Assembly (NCBI GenBank): GCA_001414485.1
Contig: LLEY01000131.1
Location: forward strand, 1-64,000
Reading direction: 5' to 3'
Length of the DNA: 64,000 nucleotides
DNA from: Calycina herbarum
Taxonomy: Eukaryota; Ascomycota; Leotiomycetes; Helotiales; Pezizellaceae
Below the pieces are notes generated by a model. The model was not told the origin of the DNA. It ran no database searches and worked only from the letters and a program-made list of their open reading frames with translations. A program made the position numbers and the translations under genes. Positions 47,966 to 59,329 of the stretch are shown piece by piece. Each line of letters starts with the position of its first letter. Within the stretch, counting starts at the first letter, position 1.

Positions 47966-50277
47966 ACGTATTTCCTAGATAAGCCGATTACCCGGGTAAG
48001 TTGATTACTAAATCGCGATAATACTATAACTTTAAATATATTATAATAATACTACTAAAAAACCCCTAGCTACTTATATTAATCGATTCCTAAGGTGTCT
48101 CGTTGTTACGAATCACGTGCTAGCACGTGAATAAGTGAAGTCCAGGCGATGCTCTAATAGAATAAATACTATTATAACTCTAAAAGGAAGAAGGGATTGA
48201 ATATAAGAGGACATATAATCCTAGGGATCTTATTACAGTTATATCACGTGACTTGGTTAGGAGCAGTCAGGTGATAGAGTCCAGTTTTGAGGAGCCCTGG
48301 AAATGGAGTCGGACTCTATCTTCGGGACTCCTGCTAAGCAGGACTCTAATATAAACGAAAGGTTCTATATAAGACTAGTACGTCTGCTATTAGATAGGAG
48401 CTTCGTACTTAACTTTAGTTATTAATCTTATTATCTTGTTTAATATCTTTGATATAAGTAACGAGTTCACTTCTAAGTAAATAACCTGGCGTATCTATAC
48501 TTCTTACTCGTATACTAACCTTCGAGACTTAGTTATCTTTGTTTAGTTCGTTTAATTTTCGTTAAACTCGTATATACGAGTATTATATCTAATCTAATTA
48601 TATAAACTATAACGTCGCCGCTTATCTTCTAAGCGCTAGCGCTATATATTATTACTACTCTCTTTCTACTAAGTTTAAGTACTTTAAATAATTTTCTCGC
48701 CTTCTTTAACTATAAGACTTCTACCTTAGTAAATACGCCTCTTTCGCTTTCTTACTCTTCTCTTTTTAAGCTGATTTACCTCTTATAGTATCTTAGTTTC
48801 AGTTCTTATAAGAGTAGCTCCGTGTATTATAATTTAAGCTCTCTTAGTAAGCCGATTAAATGTCTTATTAATTAATATTAGAGAGCTATCTTAGTATTAT
48901 ATAATATAGTTTTTAAGATATATAGTTTAGAATTCAAGCTCTATTACGTTCTATAACGTCTTTGAAGTCTAGTTTAGCTCGTTTATTAAAGGTAGAGTTA
49001 GTGTCTTTAGCCTTAGATTAAGATAAGAAAGCACGTTCTTAGGATTATATAGAACTAAGCTAGTTACTCGGAATCTACTCTTAATATTCTACTTTATAAA
49101 TACAGCTTTGAATACCTCTTTAAATATAGAAAGAAACTTAAGCTTAGTAATATACTGAATTCTAACTCGAATAAGATTCTTAATCTACTTACTATATAAT
49201 ACCTTTAGAGAGCTAAAATAGCCAACGTTAAGAGGCTAAAGGATATAAGATAAGTATAGTAGTATCTAGAGAGTAATAATATTATTATTCTAATAGTATT
49301 ACTAAAATTAAACTAAAATATATAACTCGTAGCTATTAAGAATAAGGAGTCTATATCGTCTTACTATACGACCTTTTATATACTTATTAAAGTACTAAAT
49401 CTACTTAAATCTAATCTCGTTTATTATCTATCTATTCTTACTTAGTATAATTACCTAATCTTATAGAAGACCTGACTTCTTATACTAAGCTAAGAGGTAG
49501 TACTATCTCTTGAAAATAATAAACAAAGAAAGTACTTAACTATACGAGTTTATACTCTATATAATCGAAACCTACTTCTTCTTTCCTAGCTAAGCAGTCT
49601 TTAGACGATTTCTTAACTCTAAGCTTATAATAACTTTAGTAGTTATAATAACCTTTATAAGAAACCTAGCTTAGTCGAAGTTATATATATCCTTCTTTAT
49701 AATTCTATATTTAGTAATTATATTTTATATAAGTCTAAACCAGTCTCTAAGAACTATAGAGTCTTCGTACTAAGCTCTTTTATAATCGTACTTACGGCTG
49801 AATCTCGTTTTAATCTCTATATAACGTTTAATAAAAGTAGAAGTCTAATTCTTATCTACTAGAGACGCGTTATATTTAGAGAGAAGAAGGTCTACTATTT
49901 CTTAAACAGCTACTAGCCGAGGTAGGAATATACGTAAGTCTAGGTTAAGAATATATTATATAATAGCTAGCTCTTCTTTAGAGGTAAGTTTTTAAGTATT
50001 AGAAGAAGTATTATATCGCGAAGGGATTCTATATATTCAGTTATAGAGGGTTATATAAGACACGTTGTAGGCTTTAATATAAGCTTATATACTTCTAAAA
50101 TAATTTGAATTAAAAGCTTAGATAGCTAAAAGAATACGACTCTCTTTATTAGAGAGTTAGGCTTAATTAAGTAGTAGTATTTTAATTTTAAGTTAAGTGT
50201 CGCGTTTTAGTATTTTAGTAATCGGCTTACTTAGGTAATCGGCTTACTTAGGTAATCGGCTTACCTAGGAAATACGT
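47966..50277 (-). mobile_element. Fot1-like element with a distinct terminal repeat, interrupted by a solo LTR
   Basis: Terminal inverted repeats acgtatttcctagataagcc (47966) and ggcttacctaggaaatacgt (ends 50277), both flanked by TA. The right end has a cggcttacttaggtaat unit in tandem. The minus-strand transposase remnant has its DDE region near 49640-49680, reading YNFD then a stop, A-F (former FDEAGF). Net length without the 463-bp LTR and its duplication is about 1.84 kb, as for Fot1-like elements. Confidence 0.82.
48104..48566 (+). repeat. Solo LTR of Gypsy A type (463 bp)
   Basis: Full A-type LTR flanked by duplication ctcgt (48099-48103 and 48567-48571) with no internal region, so a product of LTR-LTR recombination. 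It keeps many CG/CA sites and the perfect 18-bp palindrome with two CACGTG cores (48113-48130). TATA-like ctatataag near 48365. Confidence 0.94.
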
Positions 50278-50480
50278 TATATAATCTTAATTATTAACTT
50301 ATTTATATTAATTAGTCTAGTTAGAGCCTTATAAAAGCTAGCTTTAGTTATAGCGTCTACTAGGTTACTACTTCTATTAATCTATTTCACTTTAGATATC
50401 TTATATTATTTATATATCTAATATAAGTAACGTAGTTTATTAGTAAGCTAATTATATTACTAAGTCGATTACTTTTCTTT
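50278..50480 (-). pseudogene. Copia RNase H fragment
   Basis: Matches the left end of Copia 1 pol (about 8080-8260) in order: attagtctagttagagc, then a ctttagttatagcgtctac block, then tattaatctatttcactt. Only about 200 bp; both ends are cut, on the left by the Fot1-like element. Confidence 0.65.
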
Positions 50481-50960
50481 AGTACTACCTAGAAGGTTAC
50501 CTCTTCTTACGACTAGACTCTGTCTCACGTACGTCGCGTCGTACTTGCTTATCTATATTCTTCTAAGCTAAAATATTCTATATATCCTCTACTATAAGTA
50601 CCTCCTCTTAATAGACACGAGTCTTTTTAGCTCTACAGCGTTTGCTTAGAGCTTTATTTACTGTATAAAGAGTATAGACCTTCGTAGACAAAAGAGTTAT
50701 CTTATATACTATTCGTTCTATACTCTTTACTAACGTAGTAACTGTTTGAAAAAGTAGAGTTAGTAAGCTTTCTTAGTAATAGGCTATATAAGTTAGTATA
50801 AGAGTTGATTATAAAAGTACTTTAGTTAGATTAGAAAGAGTCTAGAACACCTAAGAGAGAGAGTTAGCACTCGACGGCTAAGAGAGAGTTAGAGTCTATA
50901 ATCTTATATTAAGCTTTAAAAGAACTACTTTATAATAGTACGAAACGTATACTACTATAA
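50481..50960 (-). pseudogene. Fot1-like transposase C-terminal fragment
   Basis: Minus-strand counterpart of 1583-2020: cttcttacgactagactctg, the tacgtcgcgtcgtacttgct block, aatagacacgagtctttttagc and the tail near 50920. No terminal repeats. Confidence 0.7.
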
Positions 50961-52480
50961 AAGAGGTATATAGAAGTACGTTCGATAGACTAATATATAT
51001 AAATACTAGGCTTTAATACGAAGGAAAAGACTAAATTAGTCTTCTCTTAAAAGAGAGTAAAGACATCTATATATAAGAGAGTTAGATAATAATAAAAGTC
51101 TATACTAATCTAGCTCTAATAATTCTAAAACTAAAACTATACTATAATCCTATTCTATAACTATCTATACTATACTATACTTAGTACGTAATCTTAGTAA
51201 TTCTAATAGCTTAGTAATTCTATTAATAGCTAGCTATTATATCTCTCTCTTTTGAAAAAGACTCGTTCTCGAGGCTTTACTTTTGTATTCTAGAGTAGTA
51301 TTAGTACTATATTAGTTAGTAATGTCTTTAGATAGTAGTATTATTATTTATAGTTTATTACTAACTTTTTATATAATAGTAGCGATAAACAAAAGAAAGA
51401 GGTTTAATTAGCTATTAAGTAAGAGTTAAGAGGTTATAAAAGTATTTTAAGATAATAGTAATAAATAATAATTATAAACAGCTAGCTATTATTATTAGAT
51501 ATATATTAGTAACTAACTTATTCTTAATTCTGATTTCTTTTCTTCTTTTCTTTCTAATAAATAATAATAATCTAAACTATAAGAATACCTTCTATTTAGG
51601 TCTATTCTTATATACTAACGTCTTTTACTTTTAGTATACCTATCTCTTATTCTTCTAGTATATTACTAGAGGCCTACTAAGTCTACTATGTCTAATATAT
51701 TTAAGTAATATCCTAGAATAATAACTATAAGTATATCTTTATAAAAGATATATTAAAGAAGTATAAGTACTATATCTCGTAGAATACTTATTATACGCTT
51801 ATAAGTATCTAGTCTAAATAAGGTCTAAATCTTTACTAATTATCTTTAGTTACTCTAGTTTATTAAAGAGGAATTTATCTACTTAATATTACTAGTAGAC
51901 GATAATACTACTAGTAGTAAGAAGGCTACTAAGGTTATTAATTAGATCTTACTTATTATTAACTTAGTAATATCTAAGAAGACTATAGATATAATACTTA
52001 GAATTATAGAGAAGAGTTAGACGCTTCGTATTAAAATAGTTATAAGAGTCTCTTCTATATTAGTAGTATACTAGATTTAGCTAATAGTAATACTATATAA
52101 GTTTAGGTTTAGAACCTCTTAAAAGCCGTCTTAGATAAGTTATTATCCTCTTCTACTATAGTTGCTACGCCTGTTACTAGTAGTAGTAGTAGTAAGAAGC
52201 GTAAGCGTAAGAAAGAAGAGAAGTTAGATAATATTAATCCTACTAATACTAGTTATAGTAGAGGTTTAGAAGATAAGAGTAAGAAGAGTAAGAATAAGAA
52301 GAAGAATAAATATACTACTAAGTAGCTAGCTACTAGAGTAGCTAAGACAGAGAAGGAGGTTAAGCTTTAGATTCTATTCTAGTAGTAACTTAGTATTATC
52401 TTCTTATTTCTCTCTTTATTAGTTTTAAGTTACTTAGAAGAGACTAGGATTAGTAGATCTTCTTAAGAGTTATTTAGTTA
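50961..52480. other. Unidentified RIP-mutated stretch with a Lys-rich plus-strand reading
   Basis: No repeat ends found. Around 52170-52330 the plus strand reads a basic run (SSSSSKKRKRKKEEK, later KSKKSKNKKKNKY) with almost no stops, which resembles a nuclear-localisation-rich coding remnant and is unlike the surrounding sequence. Family not recognised. Confidence 0.4.
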
Positions 52481-54303
52481 ACGTAGTTTATTACCGAGTC
52501 GGTAATATTACTAAGTTAGTAATTTTCTCTTATATTCTACTCTATTAAGTTTAACACGCGTTTTCTCAACTACTATAAATAGAAGTTTATACTAAAGAAG
52601 CTCGAATAATCCTAGCCTTTAGAGCTATTCGTTTATCTAAGAAGATTAACTCTTTAGCTATAGCAAAGCTTTATAAAGTACCTAGATCTATACTCTTAGA
52701 CAGAATAGCTAGCCGAACTCCTTAAAACGAAATCCGACCTAACTATATTAAGTTATCTAAGATAGAAGAGGAAGTAATTATTTAGAATATACTTAACCTA
52801 GATTCTAGAGAGTTTATACCCTAGCTAGCTAGTATAGAAGATATAGTAAATTTTATCCTAGAATTAAGAGAGAGGAAACGCGTTAGTAAGCTCTAAGTAC
52901 ATCGATTTATACAACGATAACTAGCTCTTAAGACGCGTTTTAATCGCGTCTATGATTTCTAAAGAGCCTTATACGAAGATTCTAAGCTAATTAGCTCGTG
53001 GTTCCGACTAGTTGAAAATATAAGAGTAAAATATAGAGTGTTAGACTACGACTTCTATAACTTCGACGAAACCGGCTTTATAATAGGTATAATTTACTAT
53101 ATAATAGTTGTTACCTATATAGATCGACGTAGTAGAGGTAAGGCAGTTTAGCTAGAGAATCGAGGATAGGCTATAGCGATTGCTTATATTAATAGTAAAG
53201 GCTAGAGTGTCTCTCTATTTCTAGTAATTTAGAGTAAGAACTATCTCTTAAATTAGTATATAAATAGCGGTCTTCTAACTGATTAGGTTATTAAACTAAT
53301 AAGTAATAGATAGACGAATAATAAGATAGGTCTAGAATAGCTAGAATACTTTAATAAATATACTACTACTTATATAAGAGTTACGAATCAGCTAAGTTCT
53401 AAGAGTACTATAAGATATATAATATTATTACTCTTAGATTACCTTCTTATTCGTCTTATCTTACCTAGCTACTTAATATTAGATGCTTTAGTATCTTAAA
53501 ACAGACGTATAGTCGGTAGATTAAGACGTTTATTAAAGTCTATATTAACTATATTACAGAGGTAGAGTTCTTTCTAGCCTTTATAGCAGCGTATAAGGAA
53601 TCTATAATAGCTTAAAACTATTATACTAGATTCTATAGAGCTGGCTTAGTACCTTTTAACCTATAAGTAGTACTTTCAAAGCTTAATATAAAGTTATAGA
53701 CTCTAACTTCCTCTAGACCCTCTATAGCTAACAGCTACTCTTAGGTCTCCTAGACTCCTTCTAACTTAACTAAAGCTCTCTTATAAATAACTCTTATTCG
53801 AAATCGGATTACCTATTACTAAGAGAGCTTGCTAACTCTACTCTTTAAGACAGTTACTATATTAGCTAAAGGTATAGAGTAAATAGCTTATAAGATAACT
53901 CTACTATCTACTAAGATACGTACTCTTCGAGTAGCTAATAAAGCTCTAAGTAAACGCTGAAGGGCTAAAAAGGCTCGTGTCTATTAAGAGAGTATACCTA
54001 TAGTAGAAAATACCTAAGATATTATAACTTAAAAGGATATAGATAAGCAGGTACGACGCGATATACGTATAGCGGAGAGTAGTTATAAGAAGAGGCAGCT
54101 GTCTAGGTAATACTATAGAATCTATAGAAAAGCTAGTTATAACGTATAAACTTGTTAAGAAGCTGTAGATATATCTAGTTTATTAGATTCCGATTAGATT
54201 TAGTTAATTTAATATATTATAGTTGATTTATTAATATTCAAAGTTTAATACTAAGGAAAAATTACTAACTCGGTGATATTACTAACTCGGTAATAAACCA
54301 CGT
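52481..54303 (+). mobile_element. Fot1/pogo-like transposon, full length (1823 bp), RIP-mutated
   Basis: Bounded by acgtagtttattaccgagtc (52481) and its mirror ending actcggtaataaaccacgt (54303), with TA duplications on both sides. The plus-strand transposase is readable apart from stops: HTH start SLAIAKLYKVPRSILLDRI near 52630-52700, RVYDF, the first catalytic block DYDFYNFDETGFI near 53045-53085, TYIDRRSRGKAV near 53115-53155 and further DDE sequence to about 53500. The internal sequence matches P and M, but the inner part of the terminal repeat is different. Confidence 0.9.
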
Positions 54304-57300
54304 TAAAAATAAACTCTTTTACTTATTCTTATCTACTTTCTAAGTATAAATCTATTTAGAGAGAAGTTAGAGCAGTCTTAGCTACTTTAGGTATTTAATA
54401 TAGAAATCTTTTAATTAATATAGTAAATCTTAAAAGTTATTAGTAGAATACTAGATAGGATCTAAGTTATAACTAACCTATTTTACCTAGTATTATAGTT
54501 GTCTCTTAAAAAGTCTACTAGTAAGAATCTCTTAAACTTCCTATTCTTATATACTCTAAATAATATATATATCAGTGATTCTATATCTAGAAACCAGGAT
54601 TATCTAAACAGGGAATCGCCTCGCTTAGTAGCTCTGCTACTCTAGCGCGCTTACTACTTTATAATAGCTACCAGGGCCCCTGCTAACCCCTGCTAGCTGC
54701 CTTTGAGTTCTTATCTTATATATAAATCCAGTGTTACTTCCTATCTTAATATCTCTTCTCTTTTCTAACTTTCTAACGCGCCTGCTATATATTACCTCCG
54801 TTATAAGACTATCTCAGCCTTACTATTATTCTATAAGACAGTTGTATTACGTGTTCTAATCCTCGAATTTCTCTTACCGGGCTAGCTCTCTAATTACCTA
54901 GTGCCTCTCCGTTGCCTCTTTATAAGTACCTCTTAGTTCTCCGTCGCTAGCGTTCTTACTAGGAATCTGCTTTATACTAACTAATAAAGATCTTAATCCA
55001 GCTTATCTTAATTACACCGACACTCTACGACGCGTCTACAGCTACGAAAAAACCTCTCTCTTTCTCTAGGTCTATCTACGATTAAGTTAAGACGTTATTA
55101 CTAAGCTTAGCATCGCTATCCTTCTCTAATATCTCCGCTGAAATTTAAAATTCTCTATATACCTAGTATCCTTTAGACTTCTTATAAGATTCCTCGCTAG
55201 AGAGAGGTGTAATACGACCCCTAGGTTAGTATATAGCGAGAGAGTCTTTTTAGACAGTAACTGCTTACAGTAGAAGAGAGCTAGCTTAGCTTATTACGCG
55301 GCAATATAAGGAAGACACCGAGTAAGTAAGCTTAGAGAGAGTCTGGAATAATATCGATTTCTATATTTAGTAAATAGTCCTTTAATTTGAGATTAGTAGG
55401 AATTATAATATAGACGGTACTCGTTAGTACCTAGCCGAGGTATAGATAGTATAGGAGATAGCTAGAGTAGTTAGAGAAGAGCTAGTTAAGCTAGTATAAG
55501 GTAGTACGTCTTAAAACAATACGCTTCTCTACTAGCTAGAAGATTCCTCGCGGTTTTTACTATAGAAGGTTCCTCTTATAGTAATAACTCTAAGAATAGT
55601 TACTTAATAGAGAACGTTTTCTCGGATCCGCTAAAGACTAACTATATAATATATCGATTTTCACTATAAGAGGTTCCTCTTATAGTAATCGTCTTAAGTA
55701 TAATTACTTTATTAGAAAGTCTTCTCAGATCCGCTGAAAACTAACTATATAGTTTAATAATATATAGCCTATCTAGACGGCTCGATTCGCTTTTAGATAA
55801 TATATACTAGATACTTAGCTTATAAATACGAGGTAGAGCTCTTAGAATAGAGTTCCTCTTAACCTATTAGCGGTTCTAAAGCTCTTCTGTCTATTAAGAT
55901 ATAAAGCTATGATTTATTAATACTATAACTTAGCTATATTAAGATTTCGTTAGATGTCTAGGTAGTAGCGCGGTTCGTTATATAGAGGCTAAAGCGAGAG
56001 TAAGAATAGCAAATATAAACTATAAATCCTATCTAAAGTACGTAGTAGAATAAGTATATAAGAAGTCTTTATCTCCTCTTATATGTTTTCTATATCTAAT
56101 TATTAGATTTTAGAAGTACTCTAACTTTATCTACTCTACGCTTGAGATAGCTATCTTTATTTCTTATATTCTAAAACTACTAAACGCTAGCAACTAGAAG
56201 CTGTCTAAGTTTATCTCTAAGAAACTTAACTCTTCTAAAAATTACTTACTAATCGAATTAAGTAATATACTAGTTGAAATACTATAGACGTCTAAAGAAG
56301 TAATAAGTGAAAAGAACTAGTAAGACATAGCTGCTAGTAAGAGTATAGCTTAAGATACTTAAGATATATATTTTAATCTATAATACTACTGTCGCCGTCT
56401 TTGTCTAATAAAATAGCGGACTTAATATTAGTAAAAGAAGGACTAGGTATAAAGAGTAATAATTAATCTTTAGATAATATTATCTCTAGCTAGGAATCGA
56501 AAGCTAGTAGCGGCTATAGTACGTAAGCTAGGTTTTATAGACGTAGTATAGAGAATTCTTACTTATAGTACTATAGATATAATTTCTAATTATATAGCCG
56601 AGGAGTATAATAATATTAACGATATTATCGATAATAACGAGGCTTCGTAGGTTTCTAAATAACAGAGATCTAACTCTTCTCTCCTCGACGGAATAGCTCT
56701 ATACTACGATAAAAAGCGACAACGGCGTTCTTCTTTATTAATTCTAGAGAATAAAAAGAACGACGGGACTTTTAGTATTTATATTAACAGAGGCTTTTAT
56801 AGTACTACTAGAACTACTACTATACTTAAACCGGCTTATCTAATAGAATCTAACGTATATCTAGAGGTAATTAATAATAACTAAGATTTAAAAGTTTACT
56901 AAATTATTAATAAAGAGAATATTAATAGTATAATATACTACTTAGTAGACTAGAACCTGATACTACTTCCTAAGCACTCGCTAGAGTATATAAAAGAGCT
57001 AGTAGATAAATTCGAGAGCTGTCTTCGAGTATAGTATAAGACTAGGAATTAGTTAGAGAAGGTTAGTTTAAAGCGAAATAGTAAGAGTACGACTAGAATA
57101 CCTAATATACCGTAGTATAAGAAACTAGGACGCTAGCCCCGGAAACAGGAGTAAGTATAAAGTTAGTTTAATAGTCTATAACCTCTATTATAGAGAAGAT
57201 TTAAGAAGAAAAATAAGCGTTTATATCTAACCTTCCGTTCTCTTAGCTATAATTTTAGTTTTATAAGATTTTAGCCGCGAGTATTTTAGCTAGAGTATAA

Positions 57301-57989
57301 TCCTAATATTAAGATAAGTTACTTATATAGTATTTATATAAATATTTTATATTTATAAAGAGAGAACTAGTAGTAGACTTCGAGGTATTTAGTGAGATTT
57401 ATAAGTCGAGATTATTCTACGTCTACTTCGGCTACTTTATATTATCTCTATTCTACTTATCATAGACGTAGCCTCTTTAAAGAATTCTCTTAATAGCTAG
57501 ATTTGATTTTAACTATTTAAACTACGTTCTTATTTTTAATATCTACTATCCCTACGTTTATAGCAGTGTTCTTACTATATACCGCTAGTTGTTAATCACT
57601 TTATTAATAACCTAGTAAGAGATAAAATTAAGCGACTTTTATACTTTATATTTTATATAAGTTAGTATAAGCTAACCTATATTCTATAGAAGATAAATCT
57701 CCTTAGAAATCTCTTCTCTCTTTATAATCAGTTACTTTAACTAAGTTATAATTATCTACGTACTTATACTAGAACCTATAATATTACTCTCTCTCTAAGA
57801 TAAAAAATACTACCTCGTTTCTTCGATTAGGCCGAGTAGTAGTAAGACTTAATAGATTAATTATCTATCGTATTATATACTATAGAGGAAACTCGTTAAT
57901 AGAGATTCTACTTAGTAAATAATAGTATAGAAGAGTGTTACTAAATATACTTTCTTATAATATATTAGGTCTAATATATAATAAAACTA
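54304..57989. other. Long unidentified decayed region, probably an old transposable element
   Basis: 3.7 kb of RIP-like sequence with no terminal repeats I can pair. It has a less mutated, GC-richer start (54590-54960) with a possible TATA (tatatataaatcc near 54718) followed by a CT-rich leader. A plus-strand reading with TAG stops at likely Gln codons runs through 56650-57900. No reverse transcriptase, integrase or DDE motif is recognised, so I give it no family. It contains a tandem duplication listed separately. Confidence 0.45.
55554..55765. repeat. Tandem duplication of a ~104-bp unit
   Basis: Two adjacent diverged copies: each opens with tttt-ac/ca-ctata, continues ggttcctcttatagtaat, and ends cggatccgct / cagatccgct then actaactatata. 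Likely an internal duplication of the unidentified element. Confidence 0.75.
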
Positions 57990-58172
57990 ACTATCTAAGA
58001 TAACTAGTTTCGAAGGTTAATATATAGTAAGAATATAATAAGATTAATAAACTACTTCGAGTATAAAGCTCGTATCTAATAGTAGATATACTAGTCTTAT
58101 ATATAACCTTTATACTCGCTCTATATAACGACACGTACGACGTATAGCCTATATAGACGTGAACGCTCTAAG
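57990..58172 (-). repeat. Diverged Gypsy LTR fragment
   Basis: Minus-strand version of the LTR TATA block (ggttatatataagactagta, tactattagata) and of the neighbouring aataagatta stretch. It ends where the B-type solo LTR was inserted. Confidence 0.6.
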
Positions 58173-58636
58173 TGTAACGAAACTCAAACGAACTAAACAA
58201 AGATAACTAAGTCTCGAAGGTTAGTATACAGATAAGAAGTACAGATACGCCGGGTTGTTTACTTAGAAGTGAACTCGTTACTTATATCAAAGATATTAAA
58301 CAAGATAATAAGATTAATAACTAAAGTTAAGTACGAAGCTTCTATCTAATAGCAGACGTGCTAGTCTTATATAAAACCTTCGTTTCCTAAGTACATCGCT
58401 TACATCGCTTATATCGCTCGCGTCGCTTACGATTAAGGCGATCAGAGCGATGTAGGCGATCACGTCACATGACCGCACGTGACTTCCAACAGTATTACAA
58501 CAGTGAGATCCCGAAACCCTCAAATGCCTTTTATACTATCGATTTCCTCCTGTATTACCTTCTATTCCCGGATGTTATATCTTATTCTATTAGAACGCTG
58601 TCTAAACTACTTACTACGTAGCCGCGGTTCGTAATA
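58173..58636 (-). repeat. Solo LTR of Gypsy B type (464 bp), little mutated
   Basis: Minus-strand B-type LTR from tgtaacgaaactc to ggttcgtaata, duplication ctaag on both sides (58168-58172 and 58637-58641). It retains many CA/TG/CG sites, so it is the best guide to the unmutated LTR. It contains the gcgatgtaggcgat repeat cluster (about 58395-58460). The open frame 58314-58523 is LTR sequence, not a gene. Confidence 0.93.
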
Positions 58637-58641
58637 CTAAG

Positions 58642-59329
58642 GTGTAGATTATAAAATCATAGTATTTCTTATTATAAAGATTCTAAGCTAAGAAGAACTA
58701 GAGAGCTCGAGCTTAAATAGAGTTATATCTCGCTAAGTACGCGGTATACGATATATAATATATTACTATCTAAACTATTATAAGTAATTATAAATATTCT
58801 TCTTTTATAAATTATTAAATTTTAATTTATACCTTTTTTCAAACCTCTTAGAAGTTCTCTACTATACTATCTGAAATTTCTATAATATATAAATTTATAT
58901 TTTATACTAAGAGATAGACTAAATCTAATATTTCTATAGAACCGCTGTTATAGTTAAGGTTAAGAACTAGATTATTCGCAAAGAGCTAATCTCTCTACGA
59001 TCGAGTATCTAAATACTCTTACTATTACTAACTAATTATAAGTAGGTAGTAAATATACTACTATTTAAAAACTATAATAACTCTCTCGAATTTATAGTTT
59101 AGATATATAAGATAGGACTTCAATCTATATATAATATAATAATTAAAGTTCTCGTAGTCTAAGTAGTAAAAGCGGACACTATATATATTCTAATAAGTTA
59201 GTACTATAAGATACTTTATATCAGTGATTATCTACTAATTTATATCTATTATACTAATATCTACTATGTTTCTTAGCTTCTACTGATTTATTATTACCTA
59301 GGGAATTTAATAGACTAATGTTTATAATA
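58642..59329. other. AT-rich stretch, unidentified
   Basis: About 690 bp with no recognised feature; it may hold the lost C-terminus or downstream flank of the ankyrin gene to its right. Confidence 0.4.

Noticed and set aside
58314..58523. 69-residue minus-strand open frame
   Set aside because: Lies wholly inside a solo Gypsy LTR with matching target duplications.
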